Source of the DNA: Bremerella sp. TYQ1
Lineage (GTDB): Bacteria; Planctomycetota; Planctomycetia; Pirellulales; Pirellulaceae
Direction: 5' to 3'
Assembly (NCBI RefSeq): GCF_020150455.1
Contig: NZ_CP083740.1
Span: forward strand, 5,146,001 to 5,210,000
DNA: 64,000 bases
Shown here: piece after piece, positions 37,469-44,956 of the stretch
Position numbering within the stretch: position 1 is the first letter of the stretch
How the letters are laid out: each line of letters begins with the position of its first letter
Notes under the pieces: model-generated
Told to the model about the DNA's origin: nothing
The model's input: the letters and a program-made list of their open reading frames with translations, nothing else
The model's database searches: none
Translations under genes and position numbers: made by a program

Positions 37469-39739
37469 CTATTTTCCAGCGACGGGAATCAGTTGAATCG
37501 CATCGGCGTGAACGTTGCCGCCACCGTTGCTGATCACTTCGACATAAGACTCTTCGCCAGGCTGGATCGAGAAAACGCCCAGGGACTGGAAGCCACCTTC
37601 GATCGGTGGAGCTTCTTGCATGTTGACGATCGTCGATTCCTGCGAGGCACCGGTGACCAACGTGACGTTTACCTTTTCGCTTCGATTTTCGTGTGGGAGA
37701 TAAGCGTAGCGGACTTCGTATTTGCCACCCTTTTCCACTTTGATTGGGAAGCGAATCGAAGCTCCCTTTTGACCGGTGTAAAGATAACCATGGTTAACGT
37801 ATCCCTTGAGACCGGTCCCTTCCGACCATTGGCCAGACTTTTCGGCGTGACGGTCATCGATCACGATTCCAGCCATCTTGGAAGGATCGAGTCCCGTTGG
37901 CGGACCGTAGGGAGAAGTTGGCAGAAGATTCTTAGGCATTTCGATGGCGGCATCGACCGTTTCTCGACGTGCCTGACCGGGAAGCTGGAGCAATTCGTCC
38001 ATTTCGTCCCAATGCTCTTCGTACACTTCGCGTGGTGAGCAATCATGGATTTTGCAAATCGACGATGCTTTACCGACCACTTCGCCCATCATGCCGCATG
38101 TCTTCATCACGCGAACGGTTCCCAAGGCTTCATGCGTAACGCTGATGCAGCGGCCAGCCATGAAAAGGTTCGGAATGTTCTTCGAGTAGAAGCAACGGTA
38201 AGGGACAGGGTAACCATACGAACGGTCAACGCGACGGTCGTGAACGGCAATCGAAATGAAAGGATTGTCGGGGAACTTGTCGGCGAATTCCTTCTTGGGA
38301 TAGTGAAGGTCGATCGACCACGTACTCGGCACACATCCATCAGGAAATTCCCGCTTCGCGACAATATCGTCTTGCGTCAGCAGGACGTCACCAATCAAGC
38401 GGCGCGACTCACGCGGACCGCCGATGTAGGCCAACCAAGTCAGTTCGGCATTCTTATGCTTCGAGGCCCCTTCGCGGTTCTTCATGGCATTGAACGCGCC
38501 GTACACGGCTCGCAAGTTCCAGTCGCGAATTGCTTCCGCGCCATGGATTGGGTCTTTGTCGAAACCGCTTTCCCAGAACCACTGACCGTGATGGTCGCGT
38601 GGGTAAGGGAAGTCTTTCATCGTCAGGTCCAACGCCCATGGCGTTTCAGGAAAGGTGGTTTCTTCGTCTGCTTCGTCCCAACGCCACATGTTGCTCATAC
38701 CCATGCGGCCCTTGTCGGTTTGATCGTACAGGGCTCCTGCAAGAGCTCCGATGCTGCCATGTCCGGTGGCATCGCAGAATAATGTTCCTTCAAACTTGCG
38801 AACCTGACTGGTGCGAGTATCGAACGCAGTAACCGAAGCGATCTCGCCATCTTTCATTTCCAGATCGTTGGCATGATGATTCAGGAAAAGATCGATATTC
38901 GGTTCAGAGCGAACGAGGGCTTCTTTCTTGTCGTCGCCAAATTCTTCATAGGTGCCAGGCGACTTCTTCGCTTTGTCGGCGAATTCGTCGATAATCTCAC
39001 CAATGCGAGGGTACTTACCACGACGAATCAAGCCCATCGCCCAGACACGGACTTCGCTACTACCGTTGCCACCCAGCACAGGACGGTCTTGGATTAAAGC
39101 GACTTTACAGCCCATCCGAGCAGCGCTGATCGCGGCACCCATGCCGGAGTAACCACCGCCGATGACGACCAGATCGTAAGGACCTTCGGTCTTGATATCT
39201 TCGGTGATGCCGAGTTGCTGCTTGCGCCACTTGGCCAGTTGATTGCCGCTGGTAGGAGGCGTTGCCGTGGTGTCGGTCGTAAAGTAGATCGCATCGCAGC
39301 GACCGTCGAAACCTGTCAGGTCTTTCAAGCTCAGCGTGACTTTTTCGTTTTCGATGTCGACGATACCGCCGTCATGCCAGAACCATTCAGCGCTTTCGGT
39401 ACCAAAGGTTTCTTCTAGGGGCTTTCCGTCGATCGCCAATTGAAACTTACCTGGAGCACCAGGGGCATCCCAACGGGCAACCCAATCTTTGGTTCGGACG
39501 AACACTCGGTACCGGCCTGTCGAAGGAAACGTGACTTCGGTCTTCGCTTCCGCGACGGGCTTGCCGAGGCCGTGGGCCAACAGATAGGGAGAACCCATCT
39601 CGCTGATGAACTGGGTATCGAGTTTCCAGCCGCCGTGGTCCGTAAAGCTTTCGGCTTCGACCAATACATCCGCGGCGAAAAGGGTGGATGTCCAGAGACA
39701 AACAATTGCCGCCAGCGCGGCATAGGCAGTGGTTTTCAT
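37469..39739 (-). CDS. exported FAD-dependent oxidoreductase with golvesin-like C-terminal domain
   Basis: 756 residues from ATG 39739, with a signal peptide (MKTTAYAALAAIVCLWTSTL). An N-terminal beta-sandwich of about 140 residues precedes the FAD domain, which opens YDLVVIGGGYSGMGAAISAA and has the FAD-motif GGNGSSEVRVW. The last 130 residues (from GIVIDDRHAEKSGQWSEG) match golvesin-like modules with carbohydrate-binding-type beta folds. Family members are predicted xanthan-lyase-like or unassigned oxidoreductases. The signal peptide looks Sec-type without a twin arginine, so where FAD is loaded is an open question. First gene of the operon with the NosR-like protein. Confidence 0.87.
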   Translation of the reverse strand: MKTTAYAALAAIVCLWTSTLFAADVLVEAESFTDHGGWKLDTQFISEMGSPYLLAHGLGKPVAEAKTEVTFPSTGRYRVFVRTKDWVARWDAPGAPGKFQLAIDGKPLEETFGTESAEWFWHDGGIVDIENEKVTLSLKDLTGFDGRCDAIYFTTDTTATPPTSGNQLAKWRKQQLGITEDIKTEGPYDLVVIGGGYSGMGAAISAARMGCKVALIQDRPVLGGNGSSEVRVWAMGLIRRGKYPRIGEIIDEFADKAKKSPGTYEEFGDDKKEALVRSEPNIDLFLNHHANDLEMKDGEIASVTAFDTRTSQVRKFEGTLFCDATGHGSIGALAGALYDQTDKGRMGMSNMWRWDEADEETTFPETPWALDLTMKDFPYPRDHHGQWFWESGFDKDPIHGAEAIRDWNLRAVYGAFNAMKNREGASKHKNAELTWLAYIGGPRESRRLIGDVLLTQDDIVAKREFPDGCVPSTWSIDLHYPKKEFADKFPDNPFISIAVHDRRVDRSYGYPVPYRCFYSKNIPNLFMAGRCISVTHEALGTVRVMKTCGMMGEVVGKASSICKIHDCSPREVYEEHWDEMDELLQLPGQARRETVDAAIEMPKNLLPTSPYGPPTGLDPSKMAGIVIDDRHAEKSGQWSEGTGLKGYVNHGYLYTGQKGASIRFPIKVEKGGKYEVRYAYLPHENRSEKVNVTLVTGASQESTIVNMQEAPPIEGGFQSLGVFSIQPGEESYVEVISNGGGNVHADAIQLIPVAGK

Positions 39740-39961
39740 AGGGGAATCAGTGCCAGAAATGGAAGTGGGCAGGATGGAGGGGACGGAAGATAAGCTCCGC
39801 AAATCGACTTATAGTCTACCACATTCCCCCCTTGGTAACGCAAATCGACAGAAAAATGACGCATCTCCGCAGGGATAAAACCCCTTTGGGTGGTGTGATT
39901 TAAGGTGGATTCATGCCCCGCATCGTGGTTTACTGTGAAGAAATCAATAAATTCGTCTTGC

Positions 39962-39995
39962 CTCCCTTATAGTTGACATGTAAACTATAAGGGAG
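39962..39995. promoter_or_regulatory. 34-base near-perfect palindrome, probable MarR operator
   Basis: Arms CTCCCTTATAGTT (39962-39974) and AACTATAAGGGAG (39983-39995) are exact inverted repeats; the centre gACATGTa is itself palindromic except for one base pair. It ends 15 bases before the MarR-family start at 40011 and covers the GGAG ribosome-binding sequence, fitting autorepression. Binding by the adjacent regulator is inferred. Confidence 0.75.
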
Positions 39996-40010
39996 TTGGA
40001 GATTATTATT

Positions 40011-40493
40011 ATGACCCCGCCAGGACTGAAAGACGAACTCAAGAAGCGGAACCCGTTCGATTCCAAAGAACAGGAAGCGATCCTCAATATCTTGCGGACG
40101 AGCGACTTGTTTCATAATCGACTCGGGCGATTGCTCCGTGAGTACGGCCTGACAGGTTCTCAGTACAACGTGCTGCGAATCCTGCGTGGGGAAGGCAAAC
40201 CGTTGCCTTCGTTGGAGATCGCGGGACGTCTGATTCAGGTCGTCCCTGCGATCACTGGACTTATCGATCGATTAGAAAAACAGGAACTAGTGAGCCGAGT
40301 CCGCTGCGACAAAGACCGCCGAGTGGTGTATGTCGCGATCACGGACAAGGCTCTCGAGATCCTGGCCCAAATCGACCAACCCCTGATGGATGCCCATAAG
40401 CAGTTGATGGGACATCTAAATCAGCAGGAGCTTCAGCAGTTGATCGATTTGTTAGAAAAATCACGCGGCGGTGTAACCGACGACGAAAAGTAA
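40011..40493 (+). CDS. MarR-family transcriptional regulator
   Basis: 160 residues from ATG 40011. Winged-helix pattern: LTGSQYNVLRILRG, the recognition region PSLEIAGRLIQVVPAITGLIDRLE, and the wing VSRVRCDKDRRVVYVAITDK, flanked by dimerisation helices. MarR proteins bind palindromes of 16-20 bases and respond to phenolics, quinones or oxidants; a single Cys (in RVRC) could be a redox sensor but this is speculative. Near-palindromic sites lie just before this gene and before the SDR gene downstream. Confidence 0.9.
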   Translation: MTPPGLKDELKKRNPFDSKEQEAILNILRTSDLFHNRLGRLLREYGLTGSQYNVLRILRGEGKPLPSLEIAGRLIQVVPAITGLIDRLEKQELVSRVRCDKDRRVVYVAITDKALEILAQIDQPLMDAHKQLMGHLNQQELQQLIDLLEKSRGGVTDDEK

Positions 40494-40513
40494 GCATCTG
40501 TTTTTTTAGTTCA

Positions 40514-40531
40514 ATAGTTTACGTGTAAATA
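40514..40531. promoter_or_regulatory. second MarR-type operator, upstream of the SDR gene
   Basis: ATAGTTTACGTGTAAATA shares ATAGTT-AC-TGTAAA with the palindrome at 39962-39995. It contains its own inverted repeat TTTAC-GT-GTAAA (40518-40529). It lies 34 bases before the SDR start. Confidence 0.6.
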
Positions 40532-40564
40532 ATTCACCAGGTGTTCTAATTTCGGAGTCGACCC

Positions 40565-41320
40565 ATGAGTTTCCAGGACAAAGTTGTTGTCATCACCGGC
40601 GGAACCTCCGGTATCGGAGAAGCCACCGCATACCTCTTTGCCAAGCAAGGGGCCAAAGTCGTCGTCGCTGGTCGGCGGGAGGAAGCCGGCAGCGCGATTG
40701 TTGATCGGATTAAGTCGGACGGTGGTTCCGCGTTGTTCATTCGGACCGATGTCACTCGGGAAGAGGACGTCGCCGGGCTTATTGCAAAAACGGTCGAAAC
40801 GTACGGCCGCGTCGACATCGCGTTCAACAACGCTGGCGTCGAAGCAACGGGACCGGTCGAAGACGTCACCGTCGATCAGTACCGCAAAGTGTTCGACATC
40901 AACGTCCTGGGCGTATTCCTCAGCATGAAGCACGAGATCCCGCAGATGCTCAAGCAAGGAGGTGGGGTGATCATCAATACCTCCAGCATCGTTGGTCACA
41001 TCGGCATGCCGGGGGCGAGTGTTTATATCGCCTCAAAGCATGCGGTCGAAGGGGCTACGAAAACGGCCGCTTTGGAATATGCCCAGAAGGGAATCCGGAT
41101 TAACGCGGTGGCACCTGCGGCAACGGCGACCGACATGATCGATCGCTTTGCCGGCAAGGAAGGTTCCGAAAACCGAGAGGCACTTGCCGCTCAGCATCCG
41201 ATGAACCGACTTGCCACGGCAGAAGAAATCGCTGGCGCTGTCGCTTACCTCGCCTCGGATGCCGCATCGTTCACGACCGGGATCAGTTTACCGGTCGATG
41301 GTGGTTACCTCGCCAAGTAA
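40565..41320 (+). CDS. short-chain dehydrogenase/reductase
   Basis: 251 residues, classical SDR length, with GGAG eight bases before ATG 40565. Cofactor motif TGGTSGIG (11-18), NNAG (88-91), and the catalytic tetrad Asn113, Ser140, Tyr154 and Lys158 (YIASK) are all present; RR after the second strand (VVAGRR) favours NADP. C-terminal LPVDGGYLAK is typical. The substrate is not readable. It is 12 bases upstream of the pirin gene and behind the second operator, so it is a probable MarR target. Confidence 0.92.
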   Translation: MSFQDKVVVITGGTSGIGEATAYLFAKQGAKVVVAGRREEAGSAIVDRIKSDGGSALFIRTDVTREEDVAGLIAKTVETYGRVDIAFNNAGVEATGPVEDVTVDQYRKVFDINVLGVFLSMKHEIPQMLKQGGGVIINTSSIVGHIGMPGASVYIASKHAVEGATKTAALEYAQKGIRINAVAPAATATDMIDRFAGKEGSENREALAAQHPMNRLATAEEIAGAVAYLASDAASFTTGISLPVDGGYLAK

Positions 41321-41332
41321 AGGAATTCAGTC

Positions 41333-42031
41333 ATGATCAACGTTCGTAAGGCAGCCGATCGAGGCTACGCGGATCACGGTTGGCTCAAAGCCTTCCATAC
41401 GTTTTCGTTTGCCGGGTACGTCGATCGCGATCACGTTCAGTTCCGCAGCTTGCGCGTGATGAACGAAGACCGAGTCGCCCCCGGGCAAGGCTTCGGGACT
41501 CATCCGCACAACGACATGGAAATTGTCACCTACGTGCTGGAAGGTGCCCTGGAGCATAAGGACTCGATGGGCAACGGCGAAGTGCTACGGCCTGGCGAAT
41601 TCCAGCGGATGACGGCTGGTACCGGAATCACGCACAGCGAGTTCAATCCTTCGTCGGACGAGCCGGTTCACTTGTATCAAATCTGGCTTTTCCCCGACCG
41701 AAAAGGGCACACGCCCAGTTACGAACAGAAGCGATTTCCCGACGAGCAGTTGCAAAACACGCTCCGGGTTGTCGCTTCACCGGATGCCGAAGAAGGTTCC
41801 TTGGCTATCCATCAGGATGCCAAGATCTTCCTCAGTAAGCTCGACGCCGGACAAAGCGTCGAGCACCCCGTCGCCGAGTCACGTCACGCGTGGCTACAAG
41901 TGCTGCGGGGGAAAGTGACGCTCAACGGTCAGTCGCTCGACACAAGCGACGGCGCGGCTGTCAGTGACGAGCGTCTCTTGAAAATCGAAGCCGATGGCGA
42001 TGCCGAGATCATGTTGTTCGATCTCGCCTGA
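41333..42031 (+). CDS. pirin-family protein, YhhW quercetinase-like
   Basis: 232 residues, the YhhW length, from ATG 41333 (AAAGGA upstream). The bicupin N-domain has the full metal-site set His57, His59 (THPHNDMEI), His101 and Glu103 (GTGITHSEF), matching the ligands of E. coli YhhW and human pirin, which show quercetin 2,3-dioxygenase activity. It may degrade flavonoid- or quinone-like electrophiles. Second gene of the MarR-regulated unit; a terminator follows. Confidence 0.92.
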   Translation: MINVRKAADRGYADHGWLKAFHTFSFAGYVDRDHVQFRSLRVMNEDRVAPGQGFGTHPHNDMEIVTYVLEGALEHKDSMGNGEVLRPGEFQRMTAGTGITHSEFNPSSDEPVHLYQIWLFPDRKGHTPSYEQKRFPDEQLQNTLRVVASPDAEEGSLAIHQDAKIFLSKLDAGQSVEHPVAESRHAWLQVLRGKVTLNGQSLDTSDGAAVSDERLLKIEADGDAEIMLFDLA

Positions 42032-42042
42032 GCCGAACGTTC

Positions 42043-42082
42043 AGGGCGGTTCTGATTCCCAGGTCAGAGCCGTCCTTTTTTT
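42043..42082 (+). terminator. intrinsic terminator after the pirin gene
   Basis: AGGGCGGTTCTGA pairs with TCAGAGCCGTCCT through two G-U pairs, followed by seven T to 42082. It is 11 bases after the stop at 42031, so DoxX downstream may depend on partial readthrough or its own promoter. Confidence 0.8.
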
Positions 42083-42115
42083 ATGAATCCTTAAAAACCA
42101 ATCGAGGAGCTTTCC

Positions 42116-42559
42116 ATGAATCCTGTCGCCCAAGGCGTGTTGACCGTTGCCGGTCGTTTGATGATCGTCACCATTTTTCTGATGAGTGCGCTGGGGAATA
42201 AGATTCCACAGTTCTCCGGTGTCGTGCAGTACATGGCCTCGGAAGGTGTCCCCGCACCGCAGATCATGCTGGCAGGCGCGATCCTCTTTTTGATCGCCGG
42301 AGGGCTTTCGATTTTGGTCGGTTTTTATGCTCGTATTGGTGCGGTGTTGCTGTTTGTTTTCCTCGTTTTGGCGACGTACTTCTTCCACGATTTCTGGACG
42401 TTTGAAGGTCAGGAACAACAAACGCAGATGATTCAATTCATGAAAAATCTCTCGATGATGGGGACAATGCTCTTCCTGATAGCGGTTGGTTCCGGTCCTT
42501 GGAGTTTGGACAAATGCCTCGGGAAATCGCAGCCTGAAACGGCTGAGAGCGTCTCTTAA
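42116..42559 (+). CDS. DoxX-family membrane protein
   Basis: 147 residues with four hydrophobic segments: VAGRLMIVTIFLMSALGNKI, ILFLIAGGLSILVGF, GAVLLFVFLVLATYFFHDFW and SMMGTMLFLIAVGSG. Start ATG 42116 with GAGGAG upstream. DoxX proteins accompany oxidative-stress and quinone-related genes, sometimes in complexes with superoxide dismutase or thiosulfate oxidation components. Here it follows SDR and pirin, fitting a redox-stress module. Ends before a very strong terminator. Confidence 0.88.
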   Translation: MNPVAQGVLTVAGRLMIVTIFLMSALGNKIPQFSGVVQYMASEGVPAPQIMLAGAILFLIAGGLSILVGFYARIGAVLLFVFLVLATYFFHDFWTFEGQEQQTQMIQFMKNLSMMGTMLFLIAVGSGPWSLDKCLGKSQPETAESVS

Positions 42560-42966
42560 CGTTGCTCCATTATCGCACGGTTCTGTCCAGCCGGCGAAAG
42601 ATAGTTGCCAAGACGCGAAGCAGCACCGATGCTTCGCGTCTTCTTTTTTGCGCCTCGTGAGTCAGGGAAGAAAGTCGACCCTAGTTTTTCCGGAAATCAA
42701 TGCGCAGACTTGGGCGAATTACGACCTCCGATCGTTTGATTCGGACAATACCTTGCGAAAACTTGTTGTACGGTTGTGCAATACTTCGTTACAATTCGTT
42801 CTTTACGAGACGTCGAGCGTGTTGGCCAAAAATAAGGGGGCTTCAAATCACATTGCCCCTCGCGGTTCCTTTCAATGCTTCGTCGTGGAATGGTCGCACG
42901 AATTGAAGTATGCTGGAGCGAACCTTTCCTGCCCCTCCCCTTCCCTCTAGCTTGGGAGCTTGCCCC
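42560..42966. other. intergenic region, 407 bases
   Basis: Holds the DoxX terminator (42610-42649) and, from about 42690 on, AT-richer DNA leading to the sulfatase gene. I see no other gene or repeat. Confidence 0.5.
42610..42649 (+). terminator. strong intrinsic terminator after doxX
   Basis: AAGACGCGAAGCA (42610-42622) and TGCTTCGCGTCTT (42630-42642) form a perfect 13-bp stem with a 7-base loop, followed by C and six T to 42649. Confidence 0.92.
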
Positions 42967-44406
42967 GTGATTCGCATCTTTGCCTGGTTGCCATTCTGTT
43001 TGGTCACGTTCGTTTCGGTGGTCGCTTCGGCGGACGTTGTCGTTGCGGACGAAAATTCAAAGCCGAATATCTTGTTCCTCTTTTCGGACGACCAAAGTTA
43101 CGAAACGACCGGCTACCGTGGCATGACGCAAGTACAGACGCCGCACTTGGACGAGCTCGCGCAGCGATCGCTTTCGTTCAATCATGCCTACAACCAAGGC
43201 TCGTGGAGTGGGGCCGTTTGTGTGGCAAGTCGTACGATGCTCAACACCGGACGTTTCGTGTGGCATGCCAACGATGTCTACAAGACAGCAGAAAAGGAGC
43301 GTGCCGATGGTCGTTTCTGGGCGGAGCATTTGAAGAAGGCAGGCTACAAAACCTACATGACCGGCAAGTGGCATGTGCCTGCCAATGCGGCGAAAGCGTT
43401 TGACGTCACCGGGCACGTCCGGGGTGGCATGCCGAAGCAAACGCCACAAGGCTACGATCGACCGAAGAGTCCGGAAGATAAGCAATGGCAACCGTGGGAC
43501 AAAAAGTTCGGCGGCTTCTGGGAAGGTGGCAAGCATTGGAGCGAAGTGGTTGGTGACGAAGCGGTGGGCTTCCTGCAACAAGCAGCCAAGGAAGACGATC
43601 CGTTCTTTATGTATATCGCCTTCAATGCCCCGCACGATCCGCGTCAGTCACCGAAAGAATTTGTCGACATGTATCCGGCCGATGAAATTGAAGTGCCGGA
43701 AGACTTTCTGCCGCAGTATCCCGATTGCAAAGAGATCGGCTGTGCCCCGAGCTTGCGTGACGAACACTTGGCGCCCTTCCCCCGCACAAAGTATTCGGTG
43801 CAAGTCAATCGCCAGGAATATTACGCGATCATCACGCACATGGATCAGCAGATCGGTCGCATTTTGGAAGCACTTCAGCAGAGTGGCAAAGCAGACAACA
43901 CATACGTCTTCTTCACCTCCGATCATGGGCTCGCGTGTGGCCATCATGGCTTGATGGGGAAACAAAATTCGTACGACCACAGCATTCGTGTTCCACTGTT
44001 GGTTTCCGGTCCTTCGATCAAGCCTGGCGAAAACGACGCGGCCGTTTACCTGCAAGACATCATGCCGACGACACTGGAATTGGCCGGCATCGACAAGCCA
44101 GAACATGTCGAGTTCGTTAGTTTGCTGCCACTGATCCGAGGTGAAAAAGATCAGTCGTACGATGCGATCTACAACTGCTATCTGAACGTGCAGCGATCGA
44201 TTACCGACGATGGTTTCAAGCTGATGGTTTATCCAAAAGCGAAGAAGGTCAAGCTGTTCGATCTGAAGAACGACCCTCAAGAAATGAAAGACCTGGCCGG
44301 CGACTCTGCATACGCCGAGAAAAAGCAGCAGTTGTTCGCCACGCTCGAACAATGGCAGACCCACGTGGGTGATCCGCTGCCATTGGACGCGAGTCTTGTG
44401 AAGTAG
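42967..44406 (+). CDS. exported type I sulfatase
   Basis: 479 residues from GTG 42967 (GGGAG about ten bases upstream), giving a signal peptide ending near VVASADVV; an ATG at 42910 would place a Pro-rich stretch ahead of it. The formylglycine site is CVASR (Cys85-Arg89), the CxAxR variant of CxPSR, so it needs a sulfatase-maturating enzyme. Metal-binding Asp41/Asp42 (FSDDQ), Lys134/His136 (TGKWH), His223, and Asp319/His320 (TSDHG) complete the active site. It should hydrolyse a sulfate ester, probably on a marine polysaccharide; the substrate is unknown. No carbohydrate operon adjoins it. Confidence 0.9.
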   Translation: MIRIFAWLPFCLVTFVSVVASADVVVADENSKPNILFLFSDDQSYETTGYRGMTQVQTPHLDELAQRSLSFNHAYNQGSWSGAVCVASRTMLNTGRFVWHANDVYKTAEKERADGRFWAEHLKKAGYKTYMTGKWHVPANAAKAFDVTGHVRGGMPKQTPQGYDRPKSPEDKQWQPWDKKFGGFWEGGKHWSEVVGDEAVGFLQQAAKEDDPFFMYIAFNAPHDPRQSPKEFVDMYPADEIEVPEDFLPQYPDCKEIGCAPSLRDEHLAPFPRTKYSVQVNRQEYYAIITHMDQQIGRILEALQQSGKADNTYVFFTSDHGLACGHHGLMGKQNSYDHSIRVPLLVSGPSIKPGENDAAVYLQDIMPTTLELAGIDKPEHVEFVSLLPLIRGEKDQSYDAIYNCYLNVQRSITDDGFKLMVYPKAKKVKLFDLKNDPQEMKDLAGDSAYAEKKQQLFATLEQWQTHVGDPLPLDASLVK

Positions 44407-44956
44407 CTGAACGCCGCGTGTCGTTGCCTGGTAGGCCCCACGGTTGCTCGCAGCGTGGAGCGGTGTTGCGGCATGAAGGTCGATTGCTAGGGGCGATGAA
44501 TCTTCGGCCGCCCCGTTGGGGCTTAAGATGTCTCGGGGGTAGACGGTATCAGGGGCTTCCGCCGCTGGCTATTATCGGTCGCCCCTTTGGGGCTGCGGAT
44601 CAAGTCGTACGTCATCCAGGTGCAACAGTTTGATTCGTGTACACGGGTGGTACCGGTTTTTTGAACCGGTATCGGCGGAGCCGACAAGAAGCCATTGCAT
44701 GAAGCTGGTCCCCGGGGCGTGTGGAGAAATTTGGCAGCTTTTTTGCCGGTTTGCCCTGAGATTTCTTAGTTCGGTTGAGTCATTTTTCGGGGCATTCTTA
44801 GGGGATCAAAGAAACTGGACCGCCTCCGGCAAGGTAATAAGGGGTGGATCGAGGTTTGCCTTGGATAGGGCGCCTTGCGAAAAATCGGATTGCCAAGACC
44901 GCCCCTTCCCTGCGACACTCATCGGACTGGCACGAACTAATACGGAGAAGCTGCTC
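44407..44956. other. intergenic region, 550 bases, with repeats
   Basis: Separates the sulfatase from the redoxin-cytochrome gene. It holds two related GC-rich repeat units (44504-44529 and 44575-44600) and an inverted repeat TACCGGTT (44651-44658) / AACCGGTA (44664-44671). The rest shows nothing recognisable; an in-frame upstream extension of the next gene through part of it has no conserved features. Confidence 0.55.
44504..44600. repeat. pair of hairpin-forming GC-rich repeats
   Basis: Unit 1 (44504-44529) and unit 2 (44575-44600) share TCGGyCGCCCCkTTGGGGCT and end GAT; each contains the hairpin GCCCC-kTT-GGGGC. Such GGGGC-rich interspersed repeats are, from memory, common between planctomycete genes. 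Confidence 0.6.

Noticed and set aside
44630..44956. N-terminal extension of the redoxin-cytochrome protein
   Set aside because: Would place a signal peptide in mid-chain and runs through a TACCGGTT/AACCGGTA hairpin; GTG 44957 has a proper ribosome-binding site.
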